A DNA stretch of 64,000 nucleotides from Mycobacterium gordonae (GTDB taxonomy: Bacteria > Actinomycetota > Actinomycetes > Mycobacteriales > Mycobacteriaceae): positions 3,194,739 through 3,258,738 of the forward strand of contig NZ_CP070973.1 in assembly GCF_017086405.1 (NCBI RefSeq), read 5' to 3'. Position 1 is the stretch's first letter, and each line of letters opens with the position of its first letter. Below the pieces are notes generated by a model that saw nothing but the letters and a program-made list of their open reading frames with translations, was not told where the DNA came from and made no database searches. This document shows positions 40,996 to 49,119 of the stretch, in pieces. The position numbers and the translations under genes were made by a program.

Positions 40996-43900
40996 GTGGC
41001 GCCGCTCGATGTCAACCCGGGTGAGTTGTCAGCCGTCGGCGACAAACTGTCCAGTGATGCGGATGGGCTGGCCGCGGCTCTGTCGGCCCTGATGGGCGGC
41101 ATTTCGGGGGTGAATTCGGGTCACGACGGCGCCGGGGTGAAGTTCGGGACGCAGTACATCAACTCTGGCGCGAATGTTCTCGCCGCCGGAGCCGCGGCGA
41201 TCGGCGCGTGTCAGCGGGTGGGCTACGGCGTCAAGATGTCGGCCTACAACTATGCGCTGAGCAATGCAATGTCCGTGCCCGGTGGGGGTCAGCCGTCATT
41301 GTCGATTCCTCCGTGTCCTGCCCCGGCGCGCGCACCTGCGATGCCGAGTCCGTTCGGTCCGGGCGTCGCGGCTCCGGTGTTGTGGGCGGTGGTGGAGGGC
41401 TTCGTCGGGGATCTGTGGCCTGACGGCGATCCGGCTTCGATGCGCGCGGCGGCGCGGGCGTGGGTGGGTTACGCCGACGCATTGAGCCACACTGCTACAG
41501 ATGTCGGCGGCAGGAAGGCTCTTTTCGCCGGTCAGCAGCTGCCCGAGGCAGAGCTTATGTCCTCGGCCATCGACGATCTTGGCCACAACGTAGGCGCGGT
41601 TGCCGACCAGTGTCGGCGGGTCGCGGACTCGCTGAAGTCGTTTGCCGAAAAGGTCGAGGCCACCCAGAACGCGATTCGCGACCTCCTCAACCGGCTGAAC
41701 CCGGTGAGCGGGGGCCTGGTCGGCCTGGCGGTATCCCTTTTCCAAGACGGCGATCCACTGGCGACCATCAAGGCGATAGCCAACGACATCAAAGTCGTGC
41801 TGAGCCATATGAAAGATGAAGCTGACGCCGCTGCGTGGGCGTTTGAGCAGCTCATGAGCGGTGTCGACGGGGTCACCGACGGACTGGAACGTTGGGTCAG
41901 CAAAGAGTTTCCCGTGGTGGCCCCGGTGGTCAACGGCTACATCGACATCGAGAACGGCGTGATCCACAGCGTCGCCGGGGCGGTGCAGGGCATCGAGGGG
42001 CTCGACCCGAGTCGCTTCATTTACGACCGCAGAGGCGCGCTGGAAAGCTGGAAAGGCATGGCCGACACGCTGGGCATGGCCCTGCCGCCGATCCTTGCCT
42101 ACCAGCTGGCTACCAACCCGCACGGTGTGTTGGATCGGGGCAAGGCGCTGATCGATTACGACGACTGGAATTCCGATCACCCGTTGCGAGGTCTGGGCCG
42201 CAACGTCGCCGATGTCGCGCAGTTCTTCATCCCGGGGGTGGGTGAGGCCAAGCCCGCGGTTACGGCTGCGGAGACGTCAGCGCGCGCCGGGGAAACCGGA
42301 GTTGGGTTGGAGTCGAAGCTGGGGGCGACCGCCCGCGACGGCGCCGGCCTGGTGGGGCGCGCGGGGGAGGTCGGCGGCGATATCGGTGCGCGGGCCGGCA
42401 AGGTGGCCAACGACCTGGACCAGATCAAGGCTCCGATCATCGAGCCGCCTAAGCCGCCTCCCGGCCCGGAACCGCCGACGCGGAGCGCGTTGCCGACCGA
42501 GCATCCCGACGGGCCCTCGCCGCCCTCACAGCCTGGGATGCCGGCCACGGAGCTGAAACCGACCGAGGCGGAACCGGCGCCGCACCCGCCCGCTGAACAC
42601 CCCTCTGAACCGAGCCCGGTATCGCGGGCGGAACCCGCACCCGCCGAGCCGGTCCACCCGCCGTCGCCGGGGGCACCACATGGCGAACCGGCGGCGCAAG
42701 TTCATGCACCTACCCAGCCTCATGAGGCGCCACTGAGCGAGCGTCCTGCTGCGCGTGGCCCCGTCGAGCCGTTGGAGTCAGCGCACACCGAGCCGCCGGC
42801 CATCCCGCATTTCGCCGAGGCCGCGCCTTCCGACCTGGTGAAACCACCCCCTGACACACCTCCGGGGGCCTCCGATTTCGTGGTGACGCCCCATTCCGAA
42901 ATGGCGCCGGGCGCGCATCCGCCCGAACATGCACCGCCCCACCTTGTCCAGGCGCACCCGGTCGAGCCGTCGGGAGTACCGGTTCGCCCGCCCGATCCTG
43001 CGCCAGCCGCGCCGCACACCCCTTCGGTCTCCGATGTGCCGGTGAAGCCGGGGGCGGCCGCCGGGGCGCATACGGCGGGTCAGGCGGCCGAAGCCGCGAA
43101 GGCTCCACCGGTGGCGTCGAGTGGTGCTGCGGGCACACGCAGCGTGCCCTCGGATGTCAAGAGTTCGCTGACCGACGGTGCTGCATACGGCCCGACGGAC
43201 ACCCCGGTCGGCGTAGGGGATAGGACTGCACCCGCGGGTGAGCGAGCGCCGGCTGCTGCGGGCCCACACGAGGGGCGGCCGAGCGAACCGCAGCTTCTCG
43301 ACAATGAACACGATCCGCTGACGCAGGCCGAGCGGGATCGCGGCATCGCCGACGATGCGCGCGAGCCGGGCAGTTCCAATGAACCGTCTGATCGGTGTGC
43401 GAACGGTGAGCCGGTGGACATGGCGACCGGCGAGTACTTCCTGCCGATGACCGATATCGACTTGCCGGGGGTGTTACCGCTGGTGTTGCGGCGTCAGCAC
43501 CGGTCGCAGTATCGCCGCGGCGTCTGGTTCGGGCCGTCGTGGACGTCGACGTTCGATGCGCGGGTGGTGGTGACTGAGGACGCCGTCACCACGGTCGATG
43601 CTGACGGCACGATGCTGGCGTTTGCCCATCCGGGGGTCGATTCACCAGAGAAACCGCGACATGGCCGAAACTGGTTGTTGTTCAGGACAACTGGCGGTGG
43701 ATACCGATTGTTCAGCCAGAACACCCAGCATAGCTACCACTTCGAACCCAAGCCCGGGCTCAACGGAACCGATCTGGGCGTCGGAGTGCTGTCCATCTCG
43801 GCGGTCACCGACCGTTACCAGAATCGAATCCTGTTCCACTACACCGACAACGGCATCCCGAAGGCCGTCACGCATTCCGGTGGGTACCGGATCGACGTGC

Positions 43901-44775
43901 ATTCCGACGGCACCCGGATCACCGGGTACGACTTGAGCTCGGACGGCGCAGGCATTCCGATCCGCCGGTTCGGTTACACCGACGGTGATTTGGCGGCGGT
44001 CACCGACGGTTGTGGTGCGACAACAACTTTCGTCTATGACGGTGATCATCAGATGATCGCCTGGACGGATTCGTTGGGCTCGCACTACGAGAACGTTTAC
44101 GACACCGAAGGACGCATCGCCAGCCAGCAGGGCACCGACGGGGTGTGGGCAGGCACCTTCGATTTCGTGTCCACCGCCGACGGGCTCGTGTCGACGTTCA
44201 CCGACGCTGATGGCGGACAGACGGCGTATGAGTTCGACGGTGACCTGCGGCCCCGGCGGGTGAGAGATCCCGGCGGACGGCTCACGACAACGGAATTCAA
44301 CCGGTGGCGCGATCCGCTGGTGGTGACGGACCCGTCCGGGGCGGTGACACGCTATGAGTACACCGAGCACGGTGACATCGCCACGATCACCGATGCGCTC
44401 GGCGCGGTGACGCGAGTGCAGTATTCGGGCCCGCGTCGCCCGATTCGGCTCTTGCGCGAGGGTCACTCGCCCGTGGTGCTGACCTACGACTCGGACGGGA
44501 ACGTGATCGAGGAGTCCTGTGACGGGGCGAGTCGGCGTCGCGAGTACAACCGGGCCGGCGCTCTTGTCGCGACGGTCGACGAAGAAGGGCGACGCACCGA
44601 CATCGTCGTCAACGCCGCCGGGTTACCCACGCGGTTCATCGATGCGGATGGCAACGCGACGGTCATCGAATACGACGGGTTCGGTCGGGTGGTGGCCTCG
44701 ACCGATCCACGCGGATACCGCACTGTCGCGGCCCGGGATGCCGAAGGGCGGGGTGCTGCAACGGGTTGCCGCTGA
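40996..44775 (+). CDS. CpnT-like N-terminus fused to Rhs/YD-repeat protein (5' part, frameshifted at 44750)
   Basis: A 1259-residue frame. Residues 1 to about 440 resemble the N-terminal channel/secretion part of the mycobacterial toxin CpnT (Rv3903c): APLDVNPGEL start, GVKMSAYNYALSNAMS, LWPDGD, AGQQLPEAEL and ADQCRRVADSL match CpnT motifs I know. About 475-770 is a Pro/Glu/His-rich linker. From about 800 an Rhs wrapper begins (CANGEPVDMATGEYFLPMTDIDLPG, DUF6531-like) followed by YD repeats (for example YDTEGRI, YEFDGDLRP, YDGFGRV). The frame ends early at 44775 because of one extra G in GGGG 44750-44753; removing it joins it to the next entry for a protein of about 1980 residues. The N-part suggests export by a type VII system rather than Sec. 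Ribosome site is exceptionally strong. Confidence 0.88.
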   Translation: MAPLDVNPGELSAVGDKLSSDADGLAAALSALMGGISGVNSGHDGAGVKFGTQYINSGANVLAAGAAAIGACQRVGYGVKMSAYNYALSNAMSVPGGGQPSLSIPPCPAPARAPAMPSPFGPGVAAPVLWAVVEGFVGDLWPDGDPASMRAAARAWVGYADALSHTATDVGGRKALFAGQQLPEAELMSSAIDDLGHNVGAVADQCRRVADSLKSFAEKVEATQNAIRDLLNRLNPVSGGLVGLAVSLFQDGDPLATIKAIANDIKVVLSHMKDEADAAAWAFEQLMSGVDGVTDGLERWVSKEFPVVAPVVNGYIDIENGVIHSVAGAVQGIEGLDPSRFIYDRRGALESWKGMADTLGMALPPILAYQLATNPHGVLDRGKALIDYDDWNSDHPLRGLGRNVADVAQFFIPGVGEAKPAVTAAETSARAGETGVGLESKLGATARDGAGLVGRAGEVGGDIGARAGKVANDLDQIKAPIIEPPKPPPGPEPPTRSALPTEHPDGPSPPSQPGMPATELKPTEAEPAPHPPAEHPSEPSPVSRAEPAPAEPVHPPSPGAPHGEPAAQVHAPTQPHEAPLSERPAARGPVEPLESAHTEPPAIPHFAEAAPSDLVKPPPDTPPGASDFVVTPHSEMAPGAHPPEHAPPHLVQAHPVEPSGVPVRPPDPAPAAPHTPSVSDVPVKPGAAAGAHTAGQAAEAAKAPPVASSGAAGTRSVPSDVKSSLTDGAAYGPTDTPVGVGDRTAPAGERAPAAAGPHEGRPSEPQLLDNEHDPLTQAERDRGIADDAREPGSSNEPSDRCANGEPVDMATGEYFLPMTDIDLPGVLPLVLRRQHRSQYRRGVWFGPSWTSTFDARVVVTEDAVTTVDADGTMLAFAHPGVDSPEKPRHGRNWLLFRTTGGGYRLFSQNTQHSYHFEPKPGLNGTDLGVGVLSISAVTDRYQNRILFHYTDNGIPKAVTHSGGYRIDVHSDGTRITGYDLSSDGAGIPIRRFGYTDGDLAAVTDGCGATTTFVYDGDHQMIAWTDSLGSHYENVYDTEGRIASQQGTDGVWAGTFDFVSTADGLVSTFTDADGGQTAYEFDGDLRPRRVRDPGGRLTTTEFNRWRDPLVVTDPSGAVTRYEYTEHGDIATITDALGAVTRVQYSGPRRPIRLLREGHSPVVLTYDSDGNVIEESCDGASRRREYNRAGALVATVDEEGRRTDIVVNAAGLPTRFIDADGNATVIEYDGFGRVVASTDPRGYRTVAARDAEGRGAATGCR

Positions 44776-45984
44776 CGGGACTGTGCGGTCGTGGGGTTAC
44801 GACGGTGAGGGTAATTGCGTCTTGCAGGTTGATGAGTTGGGCGCCATTACGAGGTTCGAGTATGGCTTCTACGACCTGTTGACCGCGCAGATCGGGCCGG
44901 ATGGTGCGCGCACCGAATATCGTTATGACCGTGCGCGCCGACTCATTGAGGTGGTCAATCCCGACGGATTGAATTGGCGCTATGCGTATTTCGCTGACGG
45001 TCGTCTGCAGTCGGAGACCGACTTCAATGGGGCGACCACGACGTACCGTTACGACGCCGCGGGCCGTCTGGCCGAGAAGAGCAATGCCGAGGGTCAGTCG
45101 ATCCGCTACACCTACGACGCTGTTGGCAGGCCGGTCGCCGAAATCACCGGCGCGGCAGAGGGTTCGGGTGCGTTTGAGGGGGAGGTGACCCGCTTCCGGT
45201 ACGGGGCAGACGGGGAAGTGAGCGAGGCATCCAATGCCCACGGAGCCGGGACGTATTCGTATGATGTGGCTTTTCGAGTTCGGGTGGCGGTCTGGGATGG
45301 GCAGTCGGTGACGGCGTCGTTGAACGCTGCTGGGCAGTTGGTGGGTGTTGGTAGTCCCAGCGGTGTACGTACCGAGTATGCCTACGACAGGCGGGGAGTG
45401 CTTAGCGGGTTGACTGCCGCTGGGAGGGCGGTCGGGCTGGGCAGCGACGCCGCGGGTTGGATCACTCGCGCTGAGGTGGGGCGTGCGCGGGTTGAGCGCG
45501 AGTTCGATCCAGTCGGACGGTTGCTGAACCAGTCGTGGACCGCCTCGATGGAAGGACGGCTTTTCTTGGGCCCTACTCCCGCCGCGGTGGAGCGTGTATT
45601 GACCGGCTCGTCGTTTGGTTATCGGCCTGATGGGGCGTTGAGTGTGCGCACCGTCGATCAGGTCAAGACCCGTTACCGGTTGGACGGGGTGGGCCGCGTT
45701 AATGCGGTGGCGGTGGGTGGTGTGGTGGCCGAGCGGTTCGGTTATGACGCCAGCGACAACATTCGCACTGCAGTCGTGGGGGCTTCCGGTGGTGCTGAGC
45801 TTTGGGAGTATCGCGGCACGTTGTTGGTTGATGACGGGCGTTCGCGCTACAGCTATGACCGGGCGGGGCGGCTGGTGCGGACGGTGACGCGGCGATTGAA
45901 CCGTAAGGCTGAGGTGTGGCATTACCGGTGGGATGCCTATGACCGGTTGCGCAGCGTTACGACGCCGGATGGGCATTCGTGGGT
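44736..45984 (+). repeat. Rhs long repeat, copy 1
   Basis: About 1.25 kb nearly identical to 49120-50367 (offset 4384). Identity starts abruptly at GGATGCCGAAGG, which is also where the extra-G frameshift lies, and ends near GGGCATTCGTGGGTT. The only divergent patch I see is 45250-45288. Such a repeat is an obvious substrate for homologous recombination that would delete or swap the intervening 4.4 kb. Confidence 0.9.
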
Positions 45985-46945
45985 TTATGGGTATGACACG
46001 GCTGGTCGGCGTACCCGCAAGGCCAACGTGGGCACTGGCGAGGCGGTGGTGTTTGCGTGGCTGGGTGATCAGCTTCTGGAGCAGACTGCGACCGTTGGGG
46101 TGGGTGCGGGTGTGACGACTAGCTGGTGTTATCTGCCGGGGGCGGTGGCGCCGTTAGCGCAGGTTCATGCGGCTGTTGAGGCGGGTGTGGATGTGCCGTT
46201 GCGTGTGGGTGGTGCGCCGGCTGTGTCGGCGGTCTGTGAGGGGCGGATGTCCTGGTCGCAACCCGATGTTGACCGCGCCTTTTACGCCCTGGTCACTGAT
46301 CACCTGGGCACTCCGACCCATGTGATCGACCCGGCTAGCGCGAGGGTGGCCGGTCGGGCGAGTAGCGGGCTGTGGGGGCAGACCACTTGGACGGGAGAGG
46401 TATCGACTCCGCTGCGGTTTCCTGGGCAGTACTTCGATGGGGAGACCGGGTGGCACTACAACCGGTACCGCTACTACCACCCGGCGACCGGGCGCTACTG
46501 CACCGCCGATCCCTTGGGGTTGGCCCCGGCGCCCAATCCCTACGGCTACCCGCGTAACCCGACCGTCGAGACCGACCCATTGGGGCTGATGCCGTGCAAG
46601 CCTGCACCGTTGCGCCAAGTGCTGAAGGCCTGGGTCAACCAATCCTTTACATTCGGCAACGTCAAGCTGCTAATGGATCAAAAGGACCTTGAACATATCT
46701 TGACGCGCCATCATTTGCATTACTGGGACGGGTCCGCTAAGCCGGTACAAACATTCTTCGCGGGAAGTCCGACGCCTAAAGAACTGTTAGACGCAATTTC
46801 AGATATTTTATATGACAACCGCGACATGATTGTGAATTTCGGATCACGACAAGCGTTCCAAATCGAGGGTAGAGTGAACGGCATGGATCATATAGTTGGA
46901 ATATTTAAGGGGCACATTCATCAGTTCTATCCGGTTGCAAAGTAG
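44738..46945 (+). CDS. Rhs core and toxin tip A (3' part of the frameshifted CpnT-Rhs gene)
   Basis: The frame continuing the Rhs protein, 735 residues from an ATG at 44738 (it is open further upstream in the other gene's region). About 25 YD units (YDRARRLIEVVNPDG, YDAAGRLAEKS, YDRAGRLVRTV) lead to the hypervariable-core boundary PGQYFDGETGWHYNRYRYYHP ... ADPLGLAP ... VETDPLGLM, the usual self-cleavage region (46228-46591). After DPLGLM comes a 117-residue tip with KDLEHILTRHHLHYWDG and a C-terminal VGIFKGHIHQFYP. The paired His residues and closing GH.H.FYP recall BECR-fold RNase toxins; that assignment is inference. The tip DNA is AT-richer than the core. An immunity-like gene follows after 8 nt. 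Confidence 0.85.
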   Translation: MPKGGVLQRVAADGTVRSWGYDGEGNCVLQVDELGAITRFEYGFYDLLTAQIGPDGARTEYRYDRARRLIEVVNPDGLNWRYAYFADGRLQSETDFNGATTTYRYDAAGRLAEKSNAEGQSIRYTYDAVGRPVAEITGAAEGSGAFEGEVTRFRYGADGEVSEASNAHGAGTYSYDVAFRVRVAVWDGQSVTASLNAAGQLVGVGSPSGVRTEYAYDRRGVLSGLTAAGRAVGLGSDAAGWITRAEVGRARVEREFDPVGRLLNQSWTASMEGRLFLGPTPAAVERVLTGSSFGYRPDGALSVRTVDQVKTRYRLDGVGRVNAVAVGGVVAERFGYDASDNIRTAVVGASGGAELWEYRGTLLVDDGRSRYSYDRAGRLVRTVTRRLNRKAEVWHYRWDAYDRLRSVTTPDGHSWVYGYDTAGRRTRKANVGTGEAVVFAWLGDQLLEQTATVGVGAGVTTSWCYLPGAVAPLAQVHAAVEAGVDVPLRVGGAPAVSAVCEGRMSWSQPDVDRAFYALVTDHLGTPTHVIDPASARVAGRASSGLWGQTTWTGEVSTPLRFPGQYFDGETGWHYNRYRYYHPATGRYCTADPLGLAPAPNPYGYPRNPTVETDPLGLMPCKPAPLRQVLKAWVNQSFTFGNVKLLMDQKDLEHILTRHHLHYWDGSAKPVQTFFAGSPTPKELLDAISDILYDNRDMIVNFGSRQAFQIEGRVNGMDHIVGIFKGHIHQFYPVAK
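46228..46591 (+). repeat. Rhs core repeat, copy 1 (364 bp)
   Basis: Core encoding AVCEGRMSWSQPDVDRAFYA through DPLGLM. It is almost identical to 47713-48076 and highly similar to 50620-50983, all exactly 364 bp. What follows differs in each copy, so this is the exchange point at which toxin tips are swapped. Confidence 0.92.
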
Positions 46946-46953
46946 AGTCGCAT

Positions 46954-47418
46954 ATGATATCTGTTAAGTCATTTTTGTGTAATTCACGTGGCGAGGACCT
47001 TGTCGAAATAACGGACAACATGACGTACTTTTTTGATGAGAATCCGCATATCGATGGTGCGCTAGAGTTGCAGATCGATAACATTGCCGTACTCGACCGG
47101 TCGATGTGGGATCACATCGACCAACTGTGGGCCTACCTAGTTTATATGATATCTGACCTAAAAAAGGTGGGAAAAGCGCATACCTACTATCCTGATCAAC
47201 CGCTGAAATTAACTTTTGAAGCCATTGGCGAAGGCCTAGTTCGCGTTGCGTCATATCCTAGTGATGGGCCTAGGTTGGCAGTGGTCAAGCAGGTCGAACT
47301 TATTCGGTGCCTAAAGGCATCGGGCATAAAATTCTTCGCAACAATGATACGTATCAACCCAAAGGATAAGGATATGTATTATCAGCTAATTGAGCAGCTG
47401 GACGCAGTCATAGAATGA
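46954..47418 (+). CDS. Putative immunity protein A
   Basis: A 154-residue acidic soluble protein (MISVKSFLCNSRGEDLVEI start) 8 nt downstream of toxin tip A. I recognise no named family. It is clearly homologous to the protein at 51349-51807, which follows the homologous tip A', sharing the start MIS, an RSMWD/RTMWD..ID.LWAY segment, YYPDQPLKL/LFPDQPIKL and the ending .M.RINP. Co-variation of tip and follower gene is what a toxin-immunity pair predicts. DNA is AT-rich for this genome. Stand-alone cytoplasmic protein without signal peptide. Confidence 0.75.
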   Translation: MISVKSFLCNSRGEDLVEITDNMTYFFDENPHIDGALELQIDNIAVLDRSMWDHIDQLWAYLVYMISDLKKVGKAHTYYPDQPLKLTFEAIGEGLVRVASYPSDGPRLAVVKQVELIRCLKASGIKFFATMIRINPKDKDMYYQLIEQLDAVIE

Positions 47419-47419
47419 A

Positions 47420-47712
47420 GTCAACTCGGTGAGGCGTCCAGGAAAAACTTTGCACGAACTGATGCTAAATGGCTTTGCCACAGCGGAACATGGACTTCTT
47501 GTGATAGATGTGACTCGCCACTAATTAGTGGCGTTGACCCGGTTGGCAATTCTTACCTAGGGATGGGTTCTTACGTTCTAATTCATTACGCTGTGGAGCC
47601 TACTTTGCGAAGAGAACGAATAGTAGGAAACGTGGGTGATCATCCATGGAAACATACCCGTGATCGAAATTGATCGACTAAGTGGCGAGAAATATTCATT
47701 GATGGTCCTTGG
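47420..47712 (+). pseudogene. 5' remnant of an immunity B-type gene, frameshifted and cut by the Rhs core
   Basis: The frame from about 47530 reads GVDPVGNSYLGMGSYVLIHY ... RIVGNVGDHPWKHTRDRN then stop; in another frame it resumes IEIDRLSGEKYSLMVLG. Both match the start of the immunity B protein (GVDTAGDSYLEMDFYVILHY ... RIVGYLGDH ... IKIDRLSGEIYSFVVLG). So this is the beginning of a second immunity B gene, with one frameshift, whose rest was replaced by Rhs core sequence at GGCGGTCTG (47713). Nothing else is seen between 47419 and 47530. Confidence 0.75.
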
Positions 47713-48508
47713 GGCGGTCTGTGAGGGGCGGATGTCCTGGTCGCAACCCGATGTTGACCGCGCCTTTTACGCCCTGGTCACTGATCACCTGGGCACTCCG
47801 ACCCATGTGGTCGACCCGGCTAGCGCGAGGGTGGCCGGTCGGGCGAGTAGCGGGCTGTGGGGGCAGACCACTTGGACGGGAGAGGTATCGACTCCGCTGC
47901 GGTTTCCTGGGCAGTACTTCGATGGGGAGACCGGGTGGCACTACAACCGGCACCGCTACTACCACCCGGCGACTGGGCGTTACTGCACCGCTGATCCGTT
48001 GAGGTTGGCCCCGGCGCCCAATCCCTACGGCTACCCGCGTAACCCGACCGTCGAGACCGACCCGTTAGGGCTGATGGCGTGTCCCGGCGAGGAGACGCCG
48101 GGTTCTAGTTCTGCTCGTAGCGGCACCATATGGGACCACATCAAGCCCACTCAACCGAATTATCCAGGTACGCCCATTCCGAGGTCGTTTGAATTGAGCA
48201 CGCCGAATGGGGATGTCTGGGTGCACCCGAATGTTACCGATCATTTGCACGAAGTGCTAGGTTCATACGTTGAAAGAGGTATTCCACACGAGCGCTCTAG
48301 TCCTGGCGGACGTGATTTTCTCCGACATGAGCTTTTCGATATTCGAATCCAGGCAGATCTATCTAATCTCAGGCGGGCCGTCGGCCATGCGCTTGAGCAG
48401 GGCATAGCCTATGATGACGTAATGGTGATCGATAACTGGAGCACGACATTCGGACCTCCAAGAGGAGAAGGCCTCTTGCCCACACTCTTTCATGGAAACT
48501 TCTGGTGA
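47636..48508 (+). CDS. Orphan Rhs core with toxin tip B
   Basis: A 290-residue frame. The first 25 residues are translation of the immunity relic. Then follow the Rhs core (47713-48076) and, after DPLGLM, a 143-residue tip unrelated to tip A: WDHIKPTQPNYPGTPIPRSFEL, GDVWVHPNVTDHLHEVL, RDFLRHELFDIRIQADL, DDVMVIDNWSTTF. I do not recognise the toxin class; conserved His and Asp residues suggest an enzyme. With no N-terminal delivery part, no clear ribosome site and a relic for a start, it looks like a silent reserve cassette. An immunity-like gene follows after 9 nt. Confidence 0.7.
   Translation: MIIHGNIPVIEIDRLSGEKYSLMVLGAVCEGRMSWSQPDVDRAFYALVTDHLGTPTHVVDPASARVAGRASSGLWGQTTWTGEVSTPLRFPGQYFDGETGWHYNRHRYYHPATGRYCTADPLRLAPAPNPYGYPRNPTVETDPLGLMACPGEETPGSSSARSGTIWDHIKPTQPNYPGTPIPRSFELSTPNGDVWVHPNVTDHLHEVLGSYVERGIPHERSSPGGRDFLRHELFDIRIQADLSNLRRAVGHALEQGIAYDDVMVIDNWSTTFGPPRGEGLLPTLFHGNFW
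47713..48076 (+). repeat. Rhs core repeat, copy 2 (364 bp)
   Basis: Nearly identical to 46228-46591 (offset 1485), differing in a handful of bases (for example GTGGTCGAC for GTGATCGAC and TTGAGG for TTGGGG). Its left edge is a clean junction with the immunity relic. Confidence 0.92.
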
Positions 48509-48517
48509 TAGTGTGAC

Positions 48518-49069
48518 ATGATTCCAATCAAGGGCGTCGATACAGCTGGCGATTCTTATCTGGAGATGGATTTCTACGTTATACTGCACTATGTTTTGAA
48601 GCATACCCATCGCGGAGATCGAATAGTTGGATATTTGGGTGATCACCGCAGAAATAGTGCTGAAATCAAAATTGATCGACTGAGTGGTGAGATTTATTCG
48701 TTTGTCGTCCTTGGAACCGACCAAGAAATTACTTGTCGCGCAGATGATCCCTTCGCATTGCTTCCTGCGCGGCAGGGTATTCCAGTCGTAGACGTTTCGT
48801 CTTTTGCATTCCAAGAACCTCGGGAATTTGGACATCCTGCGCACTTCGATAATCTAGCAAAAATCCACTGCACTATCGTCGCCGAGCAATCGATCTCAGT
48901 GATTCTTGATACCACCAAAGAACCTACGAACTTAATAGATGCTGGTAGTGTGAAGTTTCTACTGTCAGACAGAATGTTGGTGGGGTTGCTGACTAGACCG
49001 CTTTCCGCGAGTGAATTGGATTTGTTTGATGAGTGGGCGGAACGAATGCAAAAACCACGCAACGGCTGA
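48518..49069 (+). CDS. Putative immunity protein B
   Basis: A 183-residue soluble protein beginning IPIKGVDTAGDSYLEMDFYV, 9 nt after toxin tip B. No family recognised. The first 60 residues match the relic at 47420-47712, showing that this immunity type once existed in two copies. DNA is AT-rich relative to the Rhs core. Position and spacing argue for immunity to tip B, but this is inference. It ends 50 bp before the second long Rhs repeat. Confidence 0.7.
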   Translation: MIPIKGVDTAGDSYLEMDFYVILHYVLKHTHRGDRIVGYLGDHRRNSAEIKIDRLSGEIYSFVVLGTDQEITCRADDPFALLPARQGIPVVDVSSFAFQEPREFGHPAHFDNLAKIHCTIVAEQSISVILDTTKEPTNLIDAGSVKFLLSDRMLVGLLTRPLSASELDLFDEWAERMQKPRNG

Positions 49070-49119
49070 AAGACTCGGAGGGCACGGCCGAGGAACTCGG
49101 CCACCTCGGCCCTGACCCA

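Noticed and set aside
44519..44737. Upstream extension of the second Rhs frame
   Set aside because: It is the wrong frame of the first Rhs ORF there (Arg/Ser/Thr-rich) and becomes YD-repeat only after the extra G.
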